From Meghimatium bilineatum (Eukaryota; Mollusca; Gastropoda; Stylommatophora; Philomycidae): a stretch of DNA of 64,000 nt. This document shows positions 1-13,622 of the stretch, one piece after another (within the stretch, counting starts at the first letter, position 1; each line of letters opens with the position of its first letter). The position numbers and the translations under genes were made by a program. Where the stretch lies: the NCBI GenBank assembly GCA_034231615.1, contig CM067306.1:67363579-67427578 (forward strand), read 5' to 3'. The notes under the pieces are model-generated. The model was not told the DNA's origin. It searched no databases and saw only the letters and a list, made by a program, of their open reading frames with translations.

Positions 1-236
1 GAAGAGAAATTGCTGACTACATCAAGAAGAGAAATTGCTGGCTACATCAAGAAGAGAAATTGCTGGCTACATCAAGAAGAGAAATTGCTGGCTACATCAA
101 GAAGAGAAATTGCTGACTACATCCTTGAAGAGAAATTGCTGGCTACATCCTTTAAGAGAAATTGCTGGCTACATCCTTGAAGAGAAATTGCTGACTACAT
201 CTTTGAAGATAAATTTCTGGATACATGCTTAAGAAG
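1..236. repeat. Minisatellite, 24-29 bp units
   Basis: About nine units with the core GAAGAGAAATTGCTG followed by CTACATC. Early units are 24 bp, and later ones gain a few bases (CCTTGAAGAG). The array runs off the left edge. Confidence 0.9.
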
Positions 237-239
237 AGG

Positions 240-1270
240 ATATGCTACCAATGTTATAACATTATTGTTGATATCGTTACATTTTCATGATATGCTGTGT
301 TTTCCTGTAATATAACTTCACATTTTGTGAATTATTTGTCATTTATTTCTCTACTTTGACATACTCATATTTTCATTTAATTGTAAGCAAATGTCTGGCA
401 AACAAATGGCATTAACTTACAGACTACGCTGAAAGTTTACAGAGCAGTGGTACTTCCAGAGCTGTTAGTTAAGTTAACCCATAGCAGTTAACTGCTGTAC
501 AGGTGTGAGATGTTAGCAATCTCACATTTCAGTGGTTATGCGACATGAGGGCAATAGCCATCTCCTCTCTCTTGCAGTCTTTACTTACTGGACTGATCTC
601 GTAGCCATTTATCGGTGGGTCGACCACGATTCCATTGAGCTCTGAAAAACAGTTCCACCTCAACTGGTGAATATTAATTCACAAACTCAAAATCAAGAAC
701 ATAACTCTAACTGAATTTCAAAACTGGATGTAACAAATATTCATCATCATCATGTGATGGAGGAACAACAAACACAACAAATGTTCATTTGTGTGAGTCT
801 GTAAGCCTCATCACCCAAGTCAGAATCACATGTAGGCCCTTTCTTATATTAGAGTTCTATTCTTTCTTTGTCACAATTTTGAGAAAGACTTTTTGCTCGA
901 AACATCAATTTGTCCTAAGCTATCATTGACTGTGAAACGAATTTAACCTATTTTTTTTAAGAAGTATTTACCTATAACAACCATAGTTTCATAGGATATC
1001 TGAGAAAGACTAAGTGGCAAGGGTCCTGTTTGTTGTTCCTCCATCACATATCTGACAAAGTGGACAGTACCAAAGGTCCTGTTAGCCAACAAATCATGTA
1101 TATGAAATGAAGATGGAGTGAACACTCAGGAAAGCAGAGAAAAATGCTGTATGTGGTCTGTACTACAATATGAAGGTCAAGTCTTGACTGATTGAAAGTT
1201 TTAAGACCACCATATTTTGACTTACAACTGGCTTCTACTGACTACAGGACCACCTATATTGGATCAGTGC
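240..1270. other. Non-coding stretch, no gene recognised
   Basis: AT-rich intronic or downstream sequence. A degenerate hammerhead-like motif lies at 876-910. A stretch reading GTGATGGAGGAACAACA near 750 recurs inverted near 1045, probably marking ends of one old element. Nothing else is supported. Confidence 0.5.
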
Positions 1271-1274
1271 AAGC

Positions 1275-1560
1275 TAAACAAATGAAATGTCCATTTGGGA
1301 CAGTAATAGACTTTTAGCCCACACAAATTAATGTCTATGTGGGACAGTAATAGACTCCTGGCCTACACAAATGAAATGTCCATGTTGGACAGTAATACAA
1401 ACTCCTGGCCCACAAAAACGAAATGTCCATGTTGGACAGTAATACAAACTCTAGAACACATATTTCTAGAATGCCCAGCTTATAAACTGATGGATAAACT
1501 GACCACAATGAATTTACTTAAGGCAAATATTCTGAGGCTGCTGTGAGGAAATTAGTCGAC
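1275..1560 (+). mobile_element. LINE C-terminal fragment with internal tandem repeat
   Basis: Four copies of a roughly 45-bp unit (core AAATGTCCATGTTGGACAGT) run into a frame reading TLEHIFLECPAYKLMDKLT. The TxEHIFLECP pattern is the C-terminal zinc-knuckle-like motif after the RNase H or RT region of I/Jockey-type LINEs. Remnant only. Confidence 0.5.
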
Positions 1561-1652
1561 TAATTGATCTGTGCACCACAAGGAGTCAAATGCTAAATAG
1601 ATAGTAGAAATAATCAGAGAGTTCAAACATGTCACACATATGGGTGTCTTAC

Positions 1653-1805
1653 CTGTACCAGACGAGACAGCAGAAAACCGCCCTCGTAGCGCTCGCTTAG
1701 AACATCAAAGTTATCTTTGAAGAACTTCCAGGCCAGCTCACGACCCTCCACACTTCCAGTTGTGCCAGCAATCACAAAGACAGTGTCTTGAGACCTCACC
1801 TTTTT
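1653..1805 (-). CDS. NPEPPS: NPEPPS coding exon 19 (residues 750-800), last exon seen
   Basis: A 153-nt exon encoding [20 protein letters not shown] through [20 protein letters not shown]. It aligns with human EVRPQDTVSVIGGVAGGS and RYQGGFLISRLIK. Acceptor TTGTTGTTAG, donor CAGGTAAGACACC, so at least one more exon lies to the left. I searched 1-1650 for the expected C-terminal sequence and did not find it. Confidence 0.95.
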
Positions 1806-4800
1806 CTAACAACAAATGTTGGATAAAATTAGCTCGATTGTAGCCCAATGTTACGTGACATCAAAGTGTCATGTGACATTGTGTGGTATGAGCCATACAA
1901 GTTCCATGTCACATTGTGTCTTGAATCTGAATGTTATGTGACATCTGAATGTTCGTGACCTCAAAGTGTTATGGAACATTTTGTGACATCAGGTGTCATC
2001 TGACATTGTGTGACAGAGTGTTACATGACATCAAAGTGTCATGTCATGTGACATCAGTGATGTAACAGCCAAGTGAAACCTGACATTGTGTGACATGAGT
2101 ATGTCATGTGACATCAAAGTGATGTAACAGCCAAGTGAAACCTGACGTGTGACATCAGAGTGTTAAGTGACATCAGTATCATTAAAGTGAAATGTGTAGC
2201 ATATGGGTGTTATGTGACACAAAGTGTTGGGTGGCATCTGAGCGAAATGCGATGTGTGACATAAAAGTTTAATGTAACATTGTCTGACATTGAGGTCATG
2301 TGACATTGTGTGGCATCTGAGTGTTATGTGTCATTAGTGTCATGTGACATGGTGTGATATTAATGTGTCATATGACATCAAAATGTCATTGTGTGACATT
2401 GAATACCATCTGACTTCTGAATGTGCACTGCTAGATATGAACTTACAGACAAAGAAAAGTCCAAGACTTGCTGTATAAGTTGTGGTTCTTGTACTGAGCC
2501 CAGTGCTCTGCTGATACGGACTTTTTCTTCTTGCATATCTGCCTCATCATACAGCTGAAGAAACAAGACAATCAAACATGTCATCATACAGCTAAAACAT
2601 TAGGACAATCAAACATGTCAAGTCACAAAGCTAAAACATTAGGACAATCAAACATGTCAAGTCACACAGCTAAAACATTAGGACAATCAAACATGTCAAG
2701 TCACACAGATAAAACATTAGGACAATCAAACAAGTCACACAGATAAAACATTAGGACAATCAAACATGTTGTGACATATATGAAACACCAAGACAATAAA
2801 ATCAAATACGTCAAGTACAGATGAAAAACCAAGACATGTCAAGTCACATAGGTGAAACACCAAGTTAATCAAATAAAACTAGTCAAGTAACAAAGATGAA
2901 ACATCAAGACAATCAATCCTAACATGTCAAGTAACAAAGATGAAACACCAAGAAAAGGAAATCTACACACAAAATAAAACTGCAAGAAGCTTAACACAAC
3001 AGATAGAACACCTGGATATGGTAAAAAATTGTAAATGATGTAACACCATGATAAGGTAACTTCCAACAGATCACACACAAAATTATTCTAAATTTTCTTT
3101 CAATGGGTTATCTTCATATGTCTCAAGATCAATGGCAAAATAATAAACAACCTTAGATATGCAGATGACACTGTTCTTTTGGAAGAAAGTGAACATGAAC
3201 TACAAAGACTAATAGATCCAAGTCAATAAATCAAGTAATGAATATGGACTGGATATAAATATTCAAAAAACAAAAACCATGATAATCAGCAACGACAATG
3301 AAGAACAGGTACTAAACATAAACATACATGGAGAGAAACTACAACAAGTAAAACATTATCAATATCTTGGACACAGTCACAGATGACAGATGATGTGAAA
3401 CAGAAGTTAAAAGGAATGGCTAAAAGTACCTTCAATGACATGAGGAAAATAATAACATCTAAACAAATTACAAACAAGTTAACCTTTAGCACGCTGTGTT
3501 TACAATTCGGGCGGTACATTCTGCCGAAATTGTGTCATGTCTTGATTTTGGAAGGCGTTTTCCACCGCCCGGTTCGCTAAACCAGATACCGAACCAAACA
3601 ATTGAGATCTGTAACTTTTTGACAGAATGTTTTAGCAACATTGAGAAGAAAAGTTATCGCTATTTTGTTAAAATGGCAGGGATCGTGGGGATACAATGTC
3701 AAGTGATTTTGTAATGGAAATCCGAGCAATTTATAGTCATCTGGATCATGGCGAAGTGACATGACAGTGAGTCGAGTTTATTATACTTTTCTATCAACGT
3801 ATATTCAGTGAAATCATCATTTTTTCAGAAAATAAAAGTGAAAATCTTGAGAGGTAAGTTCTTCATATCCATTATTTAAAATATGCCACGAGGTTTCCAT
3901 TATGTAAAATATATAATAGTCAACAGATTTCACAGCTGTCGATCGATCAAAAAAACGGTACGCCTAGATCTAGATGGTCTAAATCTGCCGTTATCACTTT
4001 CTCACACGTCTCGTATCACACACATACAAATAAATCTTACACCAATATATGCAGAATTTAATTCTTTATTTATATGTGCAAATATTATTTAAATATCTGT
4101 AATAACAAAAAAGTTATCACAATTTCAAAACAGTCACAGACGAATGCGTAACATTTCCAAAAACCAATCCCGCTGCAGCCAGCGGCAGGAGAGAAATTGC
4201 GTAATTGTAAACACAGCATGCCTAAGGTTAAAAATGGGAATTATAAAATGCTACATCTATTCTATATTAATGTATGGCTCAGAAATACTAAATAAACAAT
4301 TAAAAGACAGAATTGATGCCTTTGAGATGTGTGGAGAATAGGGAGAACATCCTGGAAGGAGAAAACAAAAATGAGGTTCTAAAAACACTTAATATGAAGA
4401 TAGAATTACTAAGAAAAATAAAGATCAGGCAAATAAAATATTTTTGACACATTAAAAGGCATGACGCCTTATTGAAGACCTTACTTGAGGGTAAAGTCAA
4501 AGGGAAGCAAGCAAGAGGTAGACATAGATACAATTGGGAGAGTAACATCACAAGATGGACACGTTACAGCCTAGCAGAGTTCACCACCAAAACAAGAGAC
4601 AGAGGATGTTGGAGATCTGGTGCCGCCAACCTTCGCTGCGGAGACAGCACTTGATGATGATGATCTTCATATGTGCCTACTAGTTCATAACACCAGAACA
4701 ACTTCCCTAGTGTTTCAGTATTACAACTTTTCTAGTACATTTCATTATTACAACAACTTTTCTAGTACATTTCATTATTACAACAACCTTTCTAGTACAT

Positions 4801-7800
4801 TTCATTATAACTTTTATAGTATATTTCATTATTACAAATTTTATAGTATATTTTATTATTACAAATTTTATAGTATATTTTATTATTTATTACAACTGTT
4901 CTAGTACATTTTATTAGAGCAATTCTGCATGTGTGTTCCTTCATTACAATAACTATTTCTAGTATGTTACTTGACTAGACAAATATCTCCACTAACCTTG
5001 AGAATCTTGTCAAATGTATCTTTGCTACCATTGTGTAATACTGTTGTGTACACCTGAAACAAGCATAAATAGTCGCATGTACAAACAAACCCAGATCACA
5101 ATCAAAGAGATTTGTGGTGACAGCAGCACAACAAGACACCTGATATGATTATTACCAAATTATCATTGTTCATTATCAATGTAGACCAGCGCTGGATAGA
5201 AGCTGTGTGTTATTAAGTATTAACAAAACTTTATTACCCTATTCCTGGATCTACCCGTTGGATTTCAGTTTCGCGCAGTAAGTACATATTAGAAACTGTT
5301 GTGTGTGGGTTGTGCTAAACTATCTTTTTCTTTAGTCCATTGTAACAGCTCATTAAAATAATTGTTCTTTAGTCCCTTTAAACAGCTAACTAAAAAACTT
5401 CACCAGAAAAACAATGCCATGAGAAACACCAAACTGGATCTCAGTGTAAAATCCCACTGCCTGGCACAAGCAACAAGAAACAAACCAGTACAGTGGTATC
5501 TCTCTATGGCACAGTACATTTATAACAAATTCCCAGAGTTAACAATACTTTTCAAAATTTCCAATATTTATTCTCTATACAGCAAATTTCTGTTATTACG
5601 TAAATATTTGGTTGATCGGACCAAGCTGTTATATGGGATTTGACTGTATTCTCTCAGAAATGGAAGAAGCAGAGGACAAATAAAAGCATGGACAGACAAT
5701 ATCAAGGACTGGACATGACCAGATCTTTCCTCGGTCATCCGCATGGTTGAAGATAGAGATCTCTGTGTGTCTGACCCTGACGGGCTACTAGATTATAGAT
5801 AGATAGATATCAATAGATATTCTCTCAGGATTCTACCATCACCTGCAACTGAGGATTTTCTAATATTCCTTCATGAATAAGTCCAATTGAGGACCTTCAT
5901 TGTGAGAGAGAGGACAGTATCAAACTTCAATATGAGAGAGAGGACAGTATCAAACTTCAATGTGAGAGGACAGTATCAAACTTCAATGTGAGAGGACAGT
6001 ATCAAACTTCAATATGAGAGAGAGGACAGTATCAAACTTCAATGTGAGAGGACAGTATCAAACTTCAATGGTAGGGTTGCTTCAAAGACACTGTCAATAA
6101 TAAACGATGTGCATCACGTGGACTGTACTTACAAAATCATCTCAGAGCTAAATATTAAAACTTGAGCACATTACTTAAAACAGAAGCTCAATCAGCTTTA
6201 CAATGAAATCACAGGTTATCAGATTATAGATAGTGTATGTACTATCAGACTATAGTGTATGTACTATCAGACTCTAGTGTATGTACTATCAGACTATAGT
6301 GTATGTACTATCAGACTCTAGTGTATGTACTATCAGACTATAGTGTATGTGTATGTACTATCAGACTATAGTGTATGTGTATGTACTATCAGACTATAGT
6401 GTATGTGTATGTACTATCAGATTATAGATAGTGTATGTGTATGTACTATCAGACTATAGTGTATGTGTATGTACTATCAGACTATAGTGTATGTGTATGT
6501 ACTATCAGACTATAGTGTATGGGTATGTACTATCAGTATGGGTATGTGTATGGGTATAAAATATTACAAATAACAGTATACAGGGCAGTTTCAATCTTAA
6601 GGTCTTTTTTCAAGCAAATACAGGACAAACAGTGAAAAAACAGTAAAAATAATGGTAAAGTATTAGACATTTCATTGACTTTGTGTTTTTCTCGTACATA
6701 TGTACTATTATTATACAGTTGCACAGCAGTCTCACTTATTCTCATTTGAGTACTCACTGCAGATCTAAGGTCAGCCGCCAGCTTAGCTGTCCCACTACAG
6801 TGCGCTTCAAATCTCCGATTGGCCTCAGAAACTGTCTCTTCATCTCCGCAGCGCCCCATACGTGTGAGAACCACCTCTCTCAACATAGGCACAAGGGGAT
6901 CTAAAGACAAAGATCTACAAACTTGTTACTTGTCCAAAAAACATCATATCAAAAAGATGAAAAACACAAACATTTCACCATGTCTCTCTGTTCTCTTCTC
7001 TCTGTCTGATGACTGTAAATATATTTACATACAATGAACTGAGTTGGTTGTCCCATCTCACAGAAGATCAAATTGATCTAGAAGTCATGTCGAAGTCAGA
7101 GTGTCATGCAAAAAGCTGTGCAGATATCGCAGCTAAACTGTAAACCAAGTCACACTCACTCCCGACTACATCCTGCTAATCTGCAGGAGAACAAACACAA
7201 AAAGAAGAAGAATACACTGAAAAAAAGCAAATCTCATAAGAATAAAAACAACTAATACAACCAGATTAGTTATGTGAAATAGTCATACAGGAGGTCAAAT
7301 CATAGACATACATGTACCTTTGCAGCAACATACAGCTGGGAGTTGATTTTAATTGGATTTTTACATTGAGCATATTTATTTGCACATTGCTAACCATATC
7401 CCACCCACCTTGTCCATGTTATGTTTGACTTCTGTTGTATGACAACACACTTCCTACACACAGAGTTTGCATTTAGTTTTGTGCAATTTTATTTTCAGTT
7501 TTTAGAATTGTTTATCCTTATCTTGATAAAGGCCTTTTTGTCAAAACATTAATCCTGTATCTTTGTTTTATTTGCAAAACTATATTTTAGCCACTCTTTA
7601 AAATATTGTTAATTGACCACATGGTAGATAGTTTTACTGCAGGCTTCTTGATTTCTTTTCTAGAGAACATAATGTATTGTGTCATGGTTTACAGTTGACG
7701 TCTTTAGGATCACTTTTTGGTATTGGATAGACAAGTCACCTTCAAATCTTAGCCATTTTTACAAGATGCATGGCAGGTCACTGAAAAGTCTAATCTCATT

Positions 7801-10052
7801 ATAGCAACTTTGTCCTGTAAAATTGTCAGGACACAAATTCACCACAGTACAAATAAAAACCAAAAAAGAATGTATATAATTGGGGATTATGAAAGTGTTA
7901 AATAGGAAAATTTGTTATAATAGGATGTGTTATAGAGGGAAATCTATATATATGAGTGGCTATTTCCGTAGCTCTGTACTTTTGGTGTTATGTATAGACT
8001 CCTCCAAAACAGCACGCAGAAGGACCATATTTGGCTCCTTTATAGTTTGGCTTATTTTCCAGCCCATGGCGCTCGCAGAAAATCTTGAAAGCAAAACTGA
8101 AAATTGACATGATTGGGTAACCTTTTTAACTTTTTACCTCTGACCTATGGCGGAATGGTCTAACATATGTTGATATTGGCAGGCCTACCTAGTAATATAA
8201 ATAACAGTATTAGAAATAAATAATATTATTTCCTTTGTATATTATTTCCTGCATTTACTCTGTTGCAATCAAAGTTTATTATGCATTAACATGCTAGCTA
8301 TTGTGTCTACTTGTCTACTGCGTTTCTGTCATTTATTTTCATAATTGAACCAATAAAATTAACCATTTTCATTTCATATCTGTTTTCCGAACGCTTAATG
8401 TACACAATTAGAAATGTGAGATTACACACCTTTCACAATACAAAATTTTGAGAACTTGAATCTACAATCTGGATAGCCATGTCAGCAGTGAGTCCGACTC
8501 TTGTGTTTGACAATCGGCATTCATTCTACAGAGACGTCGTCTCCCCCCCCCCCCCCCACTACATTATAAGAAAAATATCTCCATCTATTCAATTTTTCAT
8601 TTTTGTTTTATTCTCATCCTGGTAATTCCATGCATAGCTTCTAGTTTGTTATAAAAAGATGTAGTATAGAGGGGAAACTTGTTATAAATGGATGCACTAT
8701 AGAGGGGAAACTTGTTATAAATGGATGCACTATAGAGGGGAAACTTGTTATAAATGGATGTGATATAGAGGGGAAACTTGTTATAAATGGATGCACTATA
8801 GAGGGAAACTTGTTATAAATGGATGTGATATAGAGGGGAAACTTGTTATAAATGGATGCACTATAGAGGGAAACTTGTTATAAATGGATGTGATATAGAG
8901 GGAAACTTGTTATAAATGGATGCACTATAAAGGGAAATGTTATAACAGGATGTGATATAGAGGGAAACTTGTTATATTAGGTATCTGATTATCCTCTTCA
9001 CACACCGGACAGGTCCATAGGTGCTCAGATCTCCGCTTCAGTAAATCTCTCAGGGTATACGGGCTGATGGTTCCAGTTCTATGTTGTTCACTGCTCTTTT
9101 TGAAATCTTTGTCAGGGGTTCTCTACGGGCCACACCCCGTTATAATAGGACGTGATATAGAGGGAAATTTGTAATAACAGGATGTGATATAGAGAGAAAT
9201 TTGTTATAATAGGACGTGATATAGAGAGAAATTTGTTATAACAGGATGTGATATAGAGGGTTATTTTTTGCTACTCTTTCATTCTGAGGCAACACATGGT
9301 CTAAGAATCATATATAACTTTTCCTAGCTGTCACAAAATCATATTTAGAAACCTTCTAGGCAGAAACCAACATTAAGAAGGAATAATTCTCCTACCCACC
9401 CCCTTAACCCTGATCTTAGCATGCTGGAATCATATCATACTACATCACTGAGAGAATTATAGCTGCACAACACACACGTGCTTGCAATGTTTACTGATGT
9501 AAACCATGAGATTCACACAACAGTAATGTTTGCATGTGCCTGCATTTCTTATAAACATGATATAAGAAGGAACAGTTGAGACAGGTTCAATTCAACATAT
9601 TCCCACCTTTCTTTCTGATTTGTTCACATCTCACCTTCTCCTGGGGCAGCATCCCAACCTACAGTTTCTGCTATTTTACTAAACATCTGTCGGACAAACT
9701 TCTTGAAGTCTACACTACAATCTGTGTACTGGAGAATTAGACACAAAAATGTTGTACAGTTAGTAGTATCATGGTACAGCTTCATAGCATGTGTTTGAAC
9801 ACTTTACTCACCACATTCAACAGTCGTTCAATTTTTGTTACAAATCTGTGCTGATCACTAACTTCGGAGCTCATAGAAACCGTTATGATACTTCAGAAAT
9901 ACGACAACCACAGAGATAGTGTGTGTTACTAAAAATAGTTCGCCCAGGATTGTATGTTATTCCAAAATGACTGCACCCATGAATTACAGTCTGTGGGTGT
10001 CTTTTATAAGTATTAATCATGGAAAAATCAGACTTTTGTTATATATATATAA

Positions 10053-10090
<38 letters not shown>

Positions 10091-13000
10091 CAAAAGTCTG
10101 ATTTTTCCATGATTAATACTTATAAAAGACACCCACAGACTGTAATTCATGGGTGCAGTCATTTTGGAATAACATACAATCCTGGGCGAACTATTTTTAT
10201 ATATCAGGAGAGAGAGAGTAAATCCAGCAAGATAATAAGTAGGATTTCATTACTCATGGCTTCTCAACTATAGACACAACTATAGGCTTCTCACAATCAT
10301 TCAGAAAATACAAACATTCATTACGAAACATAGAAAAATTCAACGCTCTCTCACGTGAGGTCCAACTTAGGTGCATTTTTAATTACGGCGATGTCGATGC
10401 CTAAAAAAATTGTGAACACCCTTGGTAATGGGAGATAAACCCCATCGAGGCAAGCTCCTTGGCAAGAAGATGGGGCTTAATCCAGCCAGCACAAGCTGGA
10501 CACTAAGACTGTACAGGTCCTCCTACATTCAGGCAGGATCACAGTCTTGTCTAGCAAGTAAACGTGCTGAAGTCAGCGGCATTTGGCCAGAAGGCGCACC
10601 GCAACAACCAGAATGTCATTATTGCATAGCAAACGAAAGCAGAAGAAAAATGGGAGATAAGTATGGCCAGGATTCATGGACAGCAAAGTGTTCACCCATA
10701 ATTACTCAGCTGCCTAGTCACTATTGTTCAATCTTCTATATTGCTATATGGTAATTATATGCCTAGTCACCAGTTAAGAAACAAGAAACCACCTGACTAG
10801 TCATGTTTTCATTCACCCACTATCTCAAAGCATGAGGCCTGAAGTCCATTTTCTGACTGGGTTGACCGCTGGAATATTTTTTTTTGCAAATTATAAGTGA
10901 CGAGTGAACTTGAAATTGGATGACCCGGTCAGGGACACAACAGATTAAACAGCCACTTAAATAGACTAAGATTGGTCCCATCACCAATGTGCCTTTGTGG
11001 GCAGGCAGCACAGACAGCTGAACATATCCTGCAAGACTGCAATACACTAAACCAGTTAAGGGAAGAACACTGGCTCACAGAGATGGATATCCACAGAAAG
11101 ATGTATGGGAGCACTGAGGAGCTTTCAAATACAGCAGCAATTATTAAGAAAACAGGACTTGCTGTGTAGACATGTCAAACTGCAAATGAGAAGAAGAAGA
11201 CCCGGTCAGCAAACGAGTAACTTGGGCACTACACTACAAGTCAAAATAGAATTCATCGCAAATATTCAATTGGTAGTGTATTCTATTCAGGACGTAGCCA
11301 TCAACCCAGCATTTTTTGGCTGTAGTGATTTTCTAGGCAATATAAATATATTCAGTAGTTTGCCATTCTCTTCTGAACGGTCCGAATGCTCAAATGCCAG
11401 GGATCTAACTCGGTACCTTGGCCATCACAGACACACTCTTTACCACTTGACCAGAGAGCCGGACATCCCAAATATACTACAGTGGACTCTCTCTATAGTG
11501 CACATGTTTATAGCAAATTTCTGTTGTTACATACATATTTTGTCTATTGAGACCAAGTTGTTATAAAGGGATGTGACTGTATATGACTTATATATGACTG
11601 CGATATCTATGCCTTTTGGCCTGACACATCAAACTTCAGCATGGCTTCTGGGTCATGTTATCCTCTACATGTTCAGATGACAAGCACTACCCATATGTAA
11701 TACTGGGAGTGTATGAACACTGCCCACATGTAATACTGAGTGTACACGCACTGCTCACATATAATACTGAGTGTAGGAGCACTGCTCACATATAATACTG
11801 AGTGTAGGAGCACTGCTCACATATAATACTGAGTGTAGGAGCACTGACAATATGTAATGCTGAGTGTACTTATCACTGCCCACATGTAATAATGGGAGTG
11901 TAGGAGCACTGCCCACATGTAATACTGGGAGTGTATGAGCACTATTCACATGTAATACTGGGAGTGTAGGAGCACTATTCACATGTAATTGTTATATTTA
12001 TTTCTATCACGATTTTCAGATTTTCATTTGAAGCAGTTTTTAATAGTTTTGATACACAATTTAAGATGTTTATTTAACCATTTAGCCACAAACAGTTGGA
12101 AATGTCTGGTTAACCATATTGTTACATGTGGTCAAAGTATGGAAAACACCAACAACAACAGCCACACTTAAACATCATCAGACAACATTAACAAATTCTT
12201 ACCTGTAGGATGGTGCTGAAAGTGGATATGTTTGAGGAAAGGTTGGACCAGACGGTGAAGTCTTTCTCATTTACAAAGGCCTGGAGGACTTTAAGTGCAT
12301 CCACAGCAGAGCACAGCCCAGCTCGTGACTAGTGAAAGATGTTGTACATAGAAAGCTGACAATTTTCACTTGAAATCATGCTCTCAAACTCACTAGTCAA
12401 TTGTGGTAGACCATGTTTCTGACAGTTATAACATTACTGACAGACATGACATTACTGACAGATATAACATTACTGACAGTTAAAACATTACTGACAGATA
12501 TAACATTACTGACATAACATTACTGACAGTTATAACATTACTGACAGTCACGATATTACTGACAGACATGACATTACTGACAGATATGACATTACTGACA
12601 GACATGACATTACTGACAGATATAACATTACTGACAGACATGACATTACTGACAGATATAACATTACTGACAGATGTGATATTACTGACAGATATAACAT
12701 TACTGACAGATATAACATTACTGACAGATGTAACATTATGGTCAGTTATAGCATTACTGATAGATGTGACAATACTGACAGATGCAACATCACTGACAGA
12801 TACAATAGTATTGACAGAGGCAACATTATTAAAAGGTACAGCTAGTGACATAATTTTAATCAAAATAAACCATGAAAATATTAGCATCTCTCCCAATGAC
12901 TCACACATCCTCTCCCAATGACTCACAAACTAAATGACTCAATGAAACACAAGCTCAAAGACTCACACATTCTCCAATGACTCACAAATTTTATCATCTG

Positions 13001-13591
13001 AAATCACAATTTACTTGACTGACACACACAATATTACTAAGAAATACAAAATGAATTAAAATGGCTACCAAAGAATACCTACCTATCATTTGTAAAAAAA
13101 AATAATAGCTAACAATAAAACATAGAACAAGGACAATTTTGTACATTACAGTCCCTATTGGAACCTTTTTCAAGAAACAAAAAACACCAAACTGTAAATA
13201 TATTAACCACTAAAATTGACTGAAGAAATGTCATTTTAGCGGTTAATATATATTTACAGTTTGGTTTTTTTTAATAGTTATTTTGTTTCTTGAAAAAGGT
13301 TCCAATAGGGACTGTAATGTAGAAAATTGTCCTTGTTCTATGTATTATTGTTAGCTATTATTTTTTTTTACAAATGATAGGTAGGTATTCTTTGGTAACC
13401 ATTTTAATTCATTTTGTATTTCTTGCTTATTCATTTGGTTACTGCGGCACTCTTCATTTTGTCGGTTAACCTCCAATATTTTGGTTATTTATACAATATT
13501 ACTAACAGATGACTGAAGATATCTCCCTCTGACACACACACACACACACAAACTCTGCCAACGACTCACCAGACTGAAGATATCTCCCTCT

Positions 13592-13622
<31 letters not shown>

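Noticed and set aside
1-1650. Search for the last NPEPPS exon(s)
   Set aside because: No stretch on the minus strand matches the expected final roughly 65 residues; the exon 19 donor shows the gene goes on beyond the window.
4620-4904. A 94-codon frame at 4620
   Set aside because: Consists of the LINE tail followed by the AT-rich minisatellite; no protein character.
8541-8556. Homopolymer C/G runs here and at about 36806, 47662 and 54597 as regulatory G-quadruplexes
   Set aside because: Single uninterrupted runs, common as length-variable homopolymers; no promoter context.
12480-12926. Frames of 117-148 codons with a 6-residue repeat
   Set aside because: Product of the 18-bp array.
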